A stretch of 64,000 nucleotides of DNA, from positions 26,833,917 through 26,897,916 of the forward strand of contig OY829648.1 of the NCBI GenBank assembly GCA_963691815.1. Direction: 5' to 3'. A program made the translations under genes and the position numbers. The notes beneath the pieces were generated by a model, which was not told the origin of the DNA, did no database searches, and worked only from the letters and a program-made list of their open reading frames with translations. Positions 44,701-57,500 of the stretch are shown piece by piece (the first letter of the stretch is position 1; each line of letters starts with the position of its first letter). Source of the DNA: Echiichthys vipera. Taxonomy: Eukaryota > Chordata > Actinopteri > Perciformes > Trachinidae.

Positions 44701-47700
44701 CCGTCCAGGTGGCAGACTTTGCTGTACTAGACTGCTGGAAAGACACATCAAAGGTGTGGGTTCCGGCGTAATCTGTGTTGGATGGGATGGCTGGTGAGGG
44801 AGAAAGGGCATCAAAGGTGGAGCTGGGCTGGGCGTAGGGTGACGGGGCTGTCACGTTGTTCTGTGCATGGTCGTTGTTGTAGGGACTGGTAGAGGTTGAG
44901 CCCCCGTTCTGAATGTTCTGATCCATGCTGTTCAGGAGCCCCAGGTTTGTATACTGTGACTGGAGAAAAAATGGAGGGGATGGGGGAGAGGGGGGCAACA
45001 ACAAAGGAATGTCTTCAGTCATTATAGGAGAATCTTGAACATATCAAGTCTGTCATGTTGTTAGATTGATCCACATAGACAATGAGAACAAAATCTCACT
45101 AGAGTTAGCTTTCATTAAGCGGTGTTGTAGTTTTAAATGACACCAAGATATAGTCAGTAAATAACTACATAATACCACTTACTTTCAGATAAAACAAATG
45201 ATTGACCTTAAAAAAGAAGCATGCTCAAGGATTTTAGAGAATGAATTTACCACAGAGTGCGTGAAACTAATCACAGAATACTGCATGTCAAGTGACAAGA
45301 GGTGGTGAAGGCTCACAACCCTTGAGGAAATCATGCTACAGGAAGTGGAGATCTTGTTTCTGAGGTAAAACAGGGTAACATAAACCATCTTTCCTTGTGT
45401 TGTGTTTATGGTCTGGCTCCTTCCTGAACCAACATGTTAACACTCCTGAGATCAGAAATGTCAATATGGTAGAAATGCTAAATCCGATTTTATAATTCGG
45501 TCACTCAATTTTCCAGCTTGCTTTAAAATTAATTTTAATGTGTTACAAACTGTACTACATGGCCAGCACCATTCCATTTTCCACAGCCACAACTATTCAG
45601 ACGTGAGGAATGGAAAAAAAACTGCCTTTAAAACAGGATGGAGGATACATCTGGGTTGTAGCCAGCTCCTTTCTGCTTGCTGTGCTTGCTCTGCTTGCCA
45701 TTCACCCCATTCCTTTCCATTTATAAATGGCACATTCCTGGACGAGGTGCCATGGCTCTCACTACTCTTTAGACAGCCATTAATCTCTCCAGGGCCTCTT
45801 GTTTATTTCAAGCACGGCCGACCACAGCTGTCCGGCTCACACCCATTGCACTGCCAGGTGTTAGTGGCCAGATGACCAACAACACACAGACTAGGTAGGT
45901 TATTTAATCAGGGTAGTGAATTATGAAGCAATGTTGCTGCTTACATAGAGATTCACACACACAGGCACAGACAGACTCACACCATCAGACAGACACACCT
46001 GAGAGAGGTCATTCGAGTCAATCTCAGCATACTTGTGCAACAGGGCCACAGGGTAGCAAGCTGTTTGGATGAGGGTCACAGTGTGTGCTGCGCAAGGCTG
46101 CTTAACCCCTCGGAAACAATGACACCAGGGCTTATAAGAGCTTGTCTGGAGAACAATTATGCTGGGCATGCAGGTGTTAGGAGACAAGTGTTTTGTGAAT
46201 GGAACCCACACACACACACACACGCAGGGAGAGGCTCCCCCAAACACACACTTCCTTACAATAAGCTAATTACACACATGTATATAAAGGTTTAAAGTCA
46301 GTGGACTGAAGAGTCGCTGTGCCTCTGATCTCAGAGAAGGAAATGTGTATGGTTCAAATTGCTGTGACTAAAAATAACAGAAGCTTTTCAGTTTCTCAAG
46401 AATTCTTATTTATTTATTTCAACCCGCATGAATGAAAGAAAAAAAAAGTCAAATTTTTTCATGGGAACTAACAGATTTCTTGTTTGGACAGTGTTTTCCC
46501 GTATTTAAGGAGTCAGAGATCATGATACCAGAGTGATTCTTTTGAACTGTGGCGCAATTCACAGCAGTGGCACTAAAGCGTTGAGCTGTTCAGAGATGAC
46601 ACAGCCTCCCCCAGTACCTGATGCTGGCAGCTGCAAAGGTGGAGGTGACAGGCACCAATTATCAATGTCAAATTATTATCCTAAAGAAAAGGCTGATGCT
46701 GGCCAGAGACCAAACATAGATAAAAGCAGGGACATAAAGCAAAATACCTGACATAGAATACTTTACATTAAATACAGGGCCTTGGGCAATTCATCTAATG
46801 GTCTAGATGAATATAAGGATCAAAGATGAGGAAAGAGGATAACGCCATAATTGAGCGGATAGTGAGGCCCAGAAGTAGATTCTCTCCCAAACTCATCATG
46901 TTTTAATGTTTAATTGACTGGAAGTGGGATATCAGCCTTTAAAAAAAGCTGTGTGAGAGAGTTTCAGGCCTTCTCTTCGGTTCCTTTCATCAGATCTTAT
47001 TCCACTATAATACAGCAACCATTTAATAACCACTTTAGCTGCTCTTAAAAATTCCTTCTGTTTATAGCCGACACTGTGTTTAGGCCTTTGGGATGTCAGG
47101 CTGCTAAGCAGGAACACGGTAAATCAGCAGTCTTGACATCCACAACAGCCTTTAATAAAGTTTTTAAAGCTTGTGCAGTCTGTTTGGGGCCTTCGAGCTT
47201 CTTTGTCTGAGATAAATGCTGGGGTAAGCATTTCAAACCAACAGGAAAAGGAGACTGTTGACCTTCAAAGTGATGGCCTGTTCATGTTGGAATCTGAATT
47301 ATCCAGAACACATATCAGAGATATTTCAAATACTCATGGCAGCATCAATTTAAAAGTTACTACTAATGCCAACCTATTGGGTATGACATACTGACACATT
47401 CAAGTTATTTCTTGTGTTATAGTTATTGCTGGGCCAATGATCAAAGCAACGATCATGTCTTACTTTGGACATCTTAACGGCAGGCACAAGCAATATTATT
47501 CAAGTATAAGTTGACTAAAGGTAAATCATGATCCCTGCAGCTTGTGGGGTGTTCGTGTGAAGATTCTCGGCACCCCTGTCAAAACTGTCTGTCAATTCAG
47601 AGATCATGACTGGTGTCTGATTAATATGTTAGTTTGATTATTTTATGATCGTTGTGAATGCTGTGCAAGTCTCCAGATCACCATCACATAAATGGAGAAT

Positions 47701-50700
47701 TGTCTTTACATTTGAAAGTGGCAACAGATAAAATACCATAACTAAACTAAACATAGAATACATTAGTAGTGACAAAGTGTGAGTACTGATAAAGTCAGAC
47801 CTTGGAAGACCAGTAGATGACAGGAACCTGAGCAGACTTGGCCTGAGGGGGGAATAGTTCCCATTCCAGGCTCTCTGGTGACCTGCTCCATGTACTGTGG
47901 GCCAGCATATAAGAGCATCTCGGGACTGTGATGAGTGACCACAGGGGAGGGAGGCATTAAAGGCTCAACAGAGTTGGGGGTTGAGGTGAGGCTGGGTGGG
48001 GGTCTATCTACACCTTATACCTGCTGGGGTGGGCAGAGTAGGTGATTGTATCTACATCAACACACCATTAAAGCAATTACGATCCTGGACTAAACAGCAT
48101 CGCCTGGCCAACCACATTCTAATGGCCGCAGCGGCTCCCTGGAGACTGGGGCCGAGGGAACCTGATACCTCACGAACTGGAGGGATTGAGCTGGACACCA
48201 CTTAAAGACCCCCTGCTCAACAACTTAAAAGACAGTGACCTGACACACCTGCTATCTGCAACCTGCAATCTGAGAATCTATCACCGCTGTCTTGCTCTGC
48301 TGTTTGGATGCAGGATTTAGGTGGTAAAAACACAACAAGCACGACACAATAGCTCTGAAACTAAAGCACGTATTTCACATAGACAAGACTTGCTGACAAA
48401 CATGCTAAATTAGTGTAAGCCTGCCAGGGCCAGTTTAACGGCTTGCTATTGTAACATGATGGTTAAATTGAATTCAGGAAAAAACAAAAGCTGGCAGTAA
48501 CTTCTTTTTATCTTTCATTTACTTTAAAACATCCTGTGAGTGTGTACTAACTATGTCTGCAAACACACATCCATCAATCACAACGCTTACACCTTCCAAG
48601 TGAAAAATGAAAACTCTGGTTGTTTTTTAACTAAGAAATGTAATGCAGATCGACTGATTAAAACCTTTCTCGCCATGTATGTTTTGTTTAGTCTGTGAAA
48701 GAACAGTAGAACATTTACTGTAAACGTCAGACATCTTGGAGAAAGACACTCGGTTCCCAAAGAAGCAAATGAAAACTCCCTGTTCCCATGAGTATCCTTC
48801 TCAAAACTTTTAATCAAATAAAAAAAGCACAAAATAATATCAGAATAGTTTCATTAAAATAACCCACAATATAATGTTTTCTAATTTCTTTATATTTTCT
48901 TGAGCTTTTCCATAAAAGGAACAGAAACGTCTCATTGCAGAAAATCAACATACTCCTAAGCCTTTTCGAAGTCAAATTTTGCTCATTTGACAAAAAAAAA
49001 TGACATGGACTACATCAATGCCCAGCCAGATAGCAGCCATTTCACAAGAAGGACATACAGTATTCAAAGAGATTCTCCAGGTGTTTACATTCCCCTACTC
49101 TCTGGACTACCACACACACAGATGTGCGCGCAAACACACACTCACTGTTAAATGCAAAACCATCTTCCCCCGCGTTACGTCCATGGTAATTGTTACTTGG
49201 TTAAAAAAGGCTATTATATTTTCTTTTACTTAATTAGCATTAATTGCCTGGGTTACCCCAAGAAGTATCCAGTAACACATAATACACATGAACTGAAGAT
49301 TCTGGATCATTCAGAACACTGACGCACAATTCAAGTCCCAAATTACAGTGCCTTTAACTCTTGATGTGGTATTTTCATTAGTCCCATGGAGCTCTAGGGA
49401 ACCAACTAAAGGAATGGGCCGATGGCTGAAGCCCCATTACAGTTCCTCCACTGGTCTTACCTCACTGTAAGATGTGGTGGACCCCGTCTCCAGGTACAAC
49501 ATGTTGGCGCTGAGATTGAGCAGAGCTGCTGCTGTTTGCTCCACTGGCTCCAGGATTCCACAAATCTCTTTTCCTCACTCTAAAGGAGTGATATGGACTA
49601 CAGATGCAAAGTGGACACGCAGAAGCTTCTATAGGAATCTATGGGAAGGTCATATATACCGGGAAGAGAGGGGAGGGGTCTAAGGAGCTACCTCTCGAAC
49701 ACCTGAGTCCACACCCATCTCCAGAAGAAGCACCGTCTCCTTAGCTGTCCTTTGAAGCTGTGCAGGCCTCCTCCAAGTTATTAGTTGAGCAGCGAGTTAC
49801 TATTTCGTCTTGGTAGCAGTGCTAAATATCAACCTTAAAACCTACCAGTCATCATCTGCTTGCAATTTATTTTTTTTGGGGCATTTTCCTTACTTTCCCT
49901 AACAGCACAAAACATGGCAATCCAGATAAAGTAACAAAAAATACGGCAAGAACTTCAAACTTCAAATAATTTTCAACAAATTGACAAATTCTATCAATGT
50001 GGATGATAACAAGAAAGCCTAAATACATACACAGAAAAATCCGTTCTGCAGCAAGCCCCAGAGTGAGGAGTGGAGTCTGGGGCTGAGAGAGTTTATCTAC
50101 AGTTGCTAGTTAGCATAAGAATTGCTCCCAACTGCATCCCCTAAGCAATCCCAGTGCAGAGCCCCCCAGAAAAACAATGTGACTCCTGTAGATTGCTTGT
50201 ATCTATCAGAGATGACTGATGTAGATCTGTTTTGGAAACATGCATTGTGTCTAGATACTGTAATGGTGGTTGCACTGACCAGTTGATGCTATTGTACCTT
50301 ACAGCAGACATGTTTTTGAAATAGTTGGAAGTAAAATGGTTGGTGCTATTAAACCTCACAGATGCCACAGAGCCATTTGTTAACAAACAAAACAATTGTA
50401 TCTGTAGGTTTGTATGGTCATCATTTGAAAGAGAAAGTAGATCAGAATGTTTTGCATTTACTGTAAGAGAAATATGGAGTGGAGTCATGCTGCAGATGTA
50501 AACATGAGTCTAGAGTCCAAGCTGCACTGGTAGATGACACGGGAGGAGACAGGTCACTGGGGCACAAATCACTTCTATTAGAGCCAGGGGGCAAAAACTC
50601 TGTGTTTAGCCCCCACTCTGTGGTCCGAATAATGTGAAAGCTGTCTGAAAACTTAAGCACAACTATGACCTGAAGTCAGTGTCTCCAATCAGCAGCCACA

Positions 50701-51510
50701 CCCTGGTCAGGCCCCGGGGCTATGAGCCTACAGGTCAGTCTGTCACAAAGGCAAATCAACACTTTAAAGAGCCCAATTCAATGGCCTCCCAAGGTATACA
50801 GGCTTCAGTGAAGACGAAGACCTAGCCAAACCTTTTGAGCGTGATAATTAGCTCAGCTAAACAAACTTCTAATTATGTTAAAACAACATTGGCATTTGAA
50901 AGGAAGTTAGAGTACTCGCTTTAAGGGTGAGGCTGTAGTAAAATATAGAACGGTGGCTGTATTCGAGCAGGATAGGACATACTTTGTACATTTTAATGCA
51001 ATTAACTGTGTGGGCTTGTAAATCAACATACAGCTTTACCTTTTTAACGACATGATGTTCTTACATACCTAAACAGAAAGGACAACAACAGACTATTAAT
51101 GAAACCACTCTCTAAAATGATGCTTGTACGTAGCACAAAAATCATTCTCTGTCTTTAAAGTGTGGATTATAATTTATGGACTTTTACAAACAGTTCACTG
51201 ATAACATACTGGCTGCCCATCCTAACTCTATACTCAGACAGTACAGTCCCAGCTCTATTAACCGCATCACCTCAGATGCTACAGTGGTGAGAAACTAAGG
51301 AGAGAGTCGGCCCAAAGACGATCTGCAGATCCAGGGGCTCAGACTAAAGAGGCTTTACTAAAGTTTTTTCCTTTACAGAGTCTCTTCTTTAAGTCACATA
51401 GATTAGATTAGTATCAAGTGTCAGGCTACAGTGGTTGGGAAGGCACAGACACCTGCCCTGAAAACAGTTCAAGCTCCCATCCACACTGGACTCGGGAAGT
51501 CAGGGGAGAG

Positions 51511-51599
<89 letters not shown>

Positions 51600-54500
51600 A
51601 GAGAGCATCACTTTGGTGACAATACACTGTCATCACATCTGGAAATGCTGCTGTTTAAAGAAAATAAGCTTAAGCTGCTTTTGGTCAGGCCAACTACGAC
51701 CATACACAAAAAACACTTTATTCGCTGTTAATTTATTAGTAATTTATAAGTAATTGGTATGTGGCTTGTGATCAAGTTCTAATTTTCGACTCTGCGCTGA
51801 GTCATTATTCAGGGTTGTGTGTAGCAACATTGTCAAAAGTATCAATACTTTTCAAATCTTTTCAATACCGATTGTTTCAAAACGATATAGAATGACAGAT
51901 AGATGTCAGATGAATATTCACATCTGACATCTATGATCTGATGATCAAAAGCACCGACAGGATCTACAATTAGATTTTCAACCCACGGCTGCACAGATGA
52001 AACGGCAGGGAAGAAAATCAGTGTTCAGTGACTTTTTCTGTACAACCACTGTGTGTGTTAATAAAATGGCTATTTTGTTTACCGAGAACTTTTTTCTTTT
52101 AGCTGGTATCAAAAGAAGTAATGGGTATCAATTTTTTTATACTAGTTATAGTTAAAAAATGATGATATCGGGACAACCTTAGTTTGTAGAGATGTTTCAA
52201 TACCATTTTCTACTTCCCAATACAGTGTACCAGTCTGATACCAGTGTATTAAAAACCTACATATTATTATTTTTTAACAGCTGTATATTACTGACCCTCT
52301 ATGGGTGTGATATGATTGCAATTATTGCTGTCTGGCTCCTTTCAGACATACAGAGAATGAATGTCATAGAACTTTCTTTAATTAACTAGTTTGACAGTAA
52401 CTTATAACAATAAAAGAACATACAGAAGAAAACCTACGTTGAAGCAGTTTTTTTCTGGGGCTAAATGACATGGTATCAGATCGGTGCATAGACGCATACT
52501 CGCTGATACCAATACCAGCATTTTAGGCAGTATTGGAGGCATTTGCGATACTGGTATTAAAACTGGAACATATCTAGTTGTTGGTGACCGATCAGCACAG
52601 TGTAGTTGTTACAGTATATACACCTAAGTAAGTATTAGGACCATTGTCTTCTCAAAGTGCTGCAACAATCTACTGGATTTCAATTTAACTTGACAAAAAA
52701 TCCAACAGATGTTTTTAGTTTTTTACTCGTGTTGCTACTGCTGTACTACGAAGCTGATCGAAGAATTCCGTTCCACAATATTATGGAAAAATAAAACTTA
52801 GTCAATAAATCCACTGAAAATACACTAATTTACTAGTTATTGAAATAACTGGATGATTAATTTTCATACATTCATTGTTGTCAATGAGTTGAATTACTCA
52901 CTGACCACTGAGATTTGATTTTTTCAGGAACTATGGGAACTTACTCTGCTCTTCAATCACAAAAACAAACTTCTAGATATGGTTTGTGGTCCACTGGTTC
53001 TGTCTTCAAAAAGTTCAACAGCAGACATTTCCAATGGGCAAAGAACTATCAGGCTGGAGACTGAAGCACTGAATATGGCTGACTGGTCAAAAAATAGCCA
53101 ACAAATGTATACAACAATATTCTTCACGGCAGGAAAGCAGTTAGGAAGTTGAGAAGTTTGTTGAATGCGGATGTTTGAATGACTGCTGCAAAGATGTGCT
53201 GCGTTCTAAAAATATATAGCTTAAAAAAAGAGAGAGAAACTAAATGCAGCTCTTTGTTGTCTAATACATTGTTGCATGTAAAATAAAATAATTTAAAAAC
53301 TTTTTACCTGCTTTTGTTTGAATTTGTCTAATGGCCACAGTTCTTCGAGGGCAGTAAGAATGTAACCAGTAAAGCAAATCAACAGAAATGTTTATTCTAA
53401 CCAACGCGTTTCCCATCATGGAGCATTGTTTTTTAGTTTGTCAATTTATTATTCATTTCTCATCTCAAAGAAACCCACTTTTCTCTAATTTTGCTGTTTA
53501 AGTGATTCCCTGCATCCTGCTCATCAAATATTCAACATCCATTTAAGTCAACAACTGGCTCTTTGAACAAATGTACTATTTTATAACCTAACTGAGACTT
53601 TCTTTCTCCCCTGAATCCACCTATATTAAAAAAGAGAAAACGTTTTGGATAATTGGTGCTTTACAAAAGACATTTATGGGATTACTGCTAGAGGATTTAT
53701 TCACACACACTCTCTCAGGGTGTGACCTACAGGTTTTCCAGTTGAACCTGGCATGATATAATGCTGCTGTATAAAAGTAGAGTTAAGCCCGGTTTAAGAC
53801 GTAAGAAAGACGTAAGAGAAAAAACAAGAGATAAGGTTAATAGGGGCTCATGCTATAGCATCCCCTGATCCACAGTCATACGAGGTCTGACTCAACAGTT
53901 ATTTAAGTGGACCCTGGCAAGCTCTTGTTCATTGCTAGTACGCCTCAAAAACACGTCTTAATGTGCTGGAGGCAAACTGGTGGAGCATGACCAAATACAA
54001 AAAGAACTTATCATGTTTGGGTATTTATGCAAAGGCTTACTGTGGATTAAAAAGAGCAAAATCATAATTAATAATCCAAGTTAAGGCTAAAGTTGTGCTT
54101 CTTACTGAACTTTAAAACATTTGTAGTTCTAGTTTAAGAGGTAAAGCTACCTAAAATATCTGTTTAGACAAATAAAGAGCAAGGTGGACTGTTAACATAC
54201 TTTTTTTCAGGTAAAGTGGATGTAATGACTCATAAAGCTCTGAAAATGACAAAGAATGTGTGTGCTGACATGGTAACGGAAATGATTGCACCACATTTGG
54301 CAGATTCTTTTCAGACGACAGCATTAAAATAAGACTGAAAGTCTGTCAAACTTGGGGAACAGTAAATGAGGCTGATCAGCTGCTTAGACATTGGACTAGG
54401 GGGGCATCACACAAAAGACACACGAGGTGTGGTAAAAAAAGTACCAATCCAAACACAAACATGTAATTAGATCTCAGAGAAGCTGTGTGTTGATTGAGCT

Positions 54501-57500
54501 ACTCTGCTGTAAAGTTGTTTAAACTCTATCTTGTGTCTGAAAAGGAACTCTGTTCCTCTGCTCAACACTGCGTCTTCCACGCACAGCTGATCAGAGCTTT
54601 ATCTGGGTGTAAAATCAGCTGTTTGGGGTAGGATATAGCGTTTCTCCTGCCACTATTTCTGCTACATTCCTTCATGTTATTCTACCCTCTGCTTGCTCCT
54701 CTCCTCCCCCCTTGTTGCCACCCCCCACCTTTACATAGAGAAGACACATACTGATAGATGAGAGCTGGGACCTCTGCAAGAGAGGCAGGTGCTGCGTTAA
54801 ATTGTTGCCCTGCAGCTACAGAAAAAAATCCTGAAGAAAAAGGAATTTCAGATTAAACATAAACCCTACACAATACAAATAAGTCCCCCAGGGCACTAAA
54901 CAGTGAGCTGCATTCTAATGACTCATGAAAGAGGCACACCTCCACATGGGTAGAAGAAGAAGGGGGGTAGGGTAAGGATGGTTTTGCCCACCATCTCTTT
55001 TCATCAAAACAGACACTAACAATCAGGGCTTGGTAATTGGCAAGCAGCCATGGCAGAGAGCCTTTAGCCCCACACGGATGCTGCCCAAGTTGCTGGCGTG
55101 CCAATCACAGCACCACGCCCCTCTTTGGTGTAGAGGAAAGTGGGTGGTGGGGGTGGGGACATTAATCACCAGTTCAAGAGAGCACAGGCCCCCTTGGGGG
55201 ATGTGCAGGGTAACATTACAATTTTTATTTGCTATTTTTTTCCACCCTGGCTGGACAACAGCATTCCTATACTGGGAGGGGAACATGTCATGCACATCAT
55301 CTCTCAGTAGCAAAGAAAAGTCCTTCACTACAGGTCAAACAGAAGGGAGTTCTTACAGTACATCATTTAAACAAAACAAAACACAACATAAACTAATCAT
55401 CTAATACCACAATGCGTTACTGGACTGCACTGCACTTTGAAGAGAATGTGCTGTTCCAAAGCAAGCTAACAACCCCATGCTTCAGCTCATTTTGATTAAA
55501 AATACCAAACCAACAAACACAAGAAACTCAAATGTCACTTTAAAACACGTTATCAGGCGCAAGACTGTTCTAATCAGGGTTCCTACAGCTTAACATCAAG
55601 ACTTTTTAAGACTCTTTTAATGCCACCTGGAATGAAATTTAACACCAGTTCACGATAAACAAAAATAAATGGGTGTACATCTGCTCTGCGTATCCCAGGC
55701 CGCAAGCACACGACTGTTGTGTTAGTTCCGCTATCGTGATCTGTGCAATATTACGGAGAGAGGTCTTTCGGGGAAATATTTTAAAAAACTAAAATGTTAC
55801 CAACTATTCTGAGATTTGAGACTAATAACAATGTCTGAAAAAATGGTAAAATCCCATTTTTTCCATGTATTCCCATTTTGAAGACCTGAGAGTTTGATTT
55901 AAAACAGTTTTAGAGCAATGAATTCAAAGCCTTTTAAGACATTTTAAGGATCCACAGGGACCCTGTAAATGCACATTCTACCATCAACAGACTGAGATCT
56001 ACCAGTCTCAGAGGGGCCACCCAGGTCAAGCACAACTGGGACTGAATGAGATCATATCATCACCTAACAGACGACATCTCAGACAGAAACAGATAAACCA
56101 GCCGGATCCACTGCCTGTTAAACTGCTCTGCACCACATTTTCACAACTGCCCCAGGGAAATTCCAATATTAATATGAAAATTGAAGGTACATTTTGTATT
56201 GTATAACCTATGGCATTTACCACTGGAAGTCCCATTAACTCATAATGAAAGTAATCTCTGATGGTATATTTATTAATCAGCCACAACTAAGTGCACAAAT
56301 AACTTAAACATGAAAACATTTTACGGAGATAATGCTATTTTTGGGTGAATCATTTAGAGGGAACATAGGGAGCCTGCAAACTGTAGGGCTCCAATATAAA
56401 TAATTTATCAAGCTAAGGACTTTTAGATTGATAAATCATTTCTATTGGAGCCTAACAGTGTGCAGACCTTTTTTGTTCCCTGCAGTTTTTCCTGGATGTG
56501 CACACACTTGGTCCCATCATTTGGAGACTTCATATTAGCATATTATTGCTTGGTCTCAAAAGTTATTATGTATATATATATTAACCATCTATACTGTTTC
56601 TGTGAACAGTACAGACTCAGCACTAAATTTTATGGAAATTGATATTATCAGTGGCAGAAAGGTTGCTCAAACCTTATTATTCCACAAACAAAATAGGCAA
56701 TGCTCAGTTACTGCGTAGCTACTGTTACAATGCAGCAGCTAATGGCAATCTAAATAGACGAACAAACATCGAAAAATTAAAGTTTTAGGGGAATGTATAT
56801 AGTAATGTTTACTGATTGTATAGCACATTACATGTTGAAGTGAATGGGGTAATATAATAATGAAAAGCAAGTGATGACATTTTGAATATTGTTCATTTTA
56901 CATATTCCTTATCACTGGTCATGGTGGGATTGATGCAGCAGAAATTGCTAGAGAAAAACAAAAGTAAAACAGGTGTTTTGCTCGAACACCAAACCTACGT
57001 ACTTACAGTAAGTGTCTCATCTGGCTCATGCATGGTTATGCAGTCCATACTGATCTGGATAGTATTTCCTGCAGACCCATCATTTGGACTGTCTTTGAAG
57101 TTCAGCTCAATGGGCTGGACTGAATGAATGGCAGATCTGAAACAAAAAAGACAGATGGTATAGAACATGTTCTAAGTCACTTAAGTCTGTTGTTGTGTAT
57201 GTTTTTTGCATTTACAGCACACTGTTGTTGTTATTCATTGTATTCACTCACTGGTCCAGCATATCAAAGAGTTGGTTGAATACATCTTGGCTGAAGAAGT
57301 CAGTAGTCTGCGCTGACTGATTCTGGGACATGGCGGTGAGGAATGAGCTCTCTCTCCAGGACAAACGAGACGAAGGGTCCCTGAGTCTGCAAAGAGACAG
57401 AATCAACCACAATCACATTCATTTTACTACTCATATTCCAAATAAGCAACTTTACTATTGCCATTTTTGAAAAAGGCACAACTATTCTATCTATGTATTG

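Larger units (their letters stand above)
36490..44701. other. tp63 intron 4
   Basis: 8.2 kb intron. It holds a TTAA-flanked MITE (37738-38169), a long CA microsatellite (38606-38734), AT-rich tracts at 43340-43440 and a second TTAA-flanked element (44064-44461). The rest is unremarkable non-coding sequence. Confidence 0.6.
44960..57006. other. tp63 intron 3, containing the DeltaN unit
   Basis: 12 kb intron split by the DeltaN first exon at 49461-49502. The exon 4-proximal half (44960-49460) is low in recognisable transposons. The distal half has a (GA)n tract, two hAT-like elements (52187-52576, 55575-55965) and otherwise plain intron sequence. Confidence 0.6.

Noticed and set aside
51418..51753. 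Arg/Glu-repeat open frames
   Set aside because: They are translations of the GA microsatellite.
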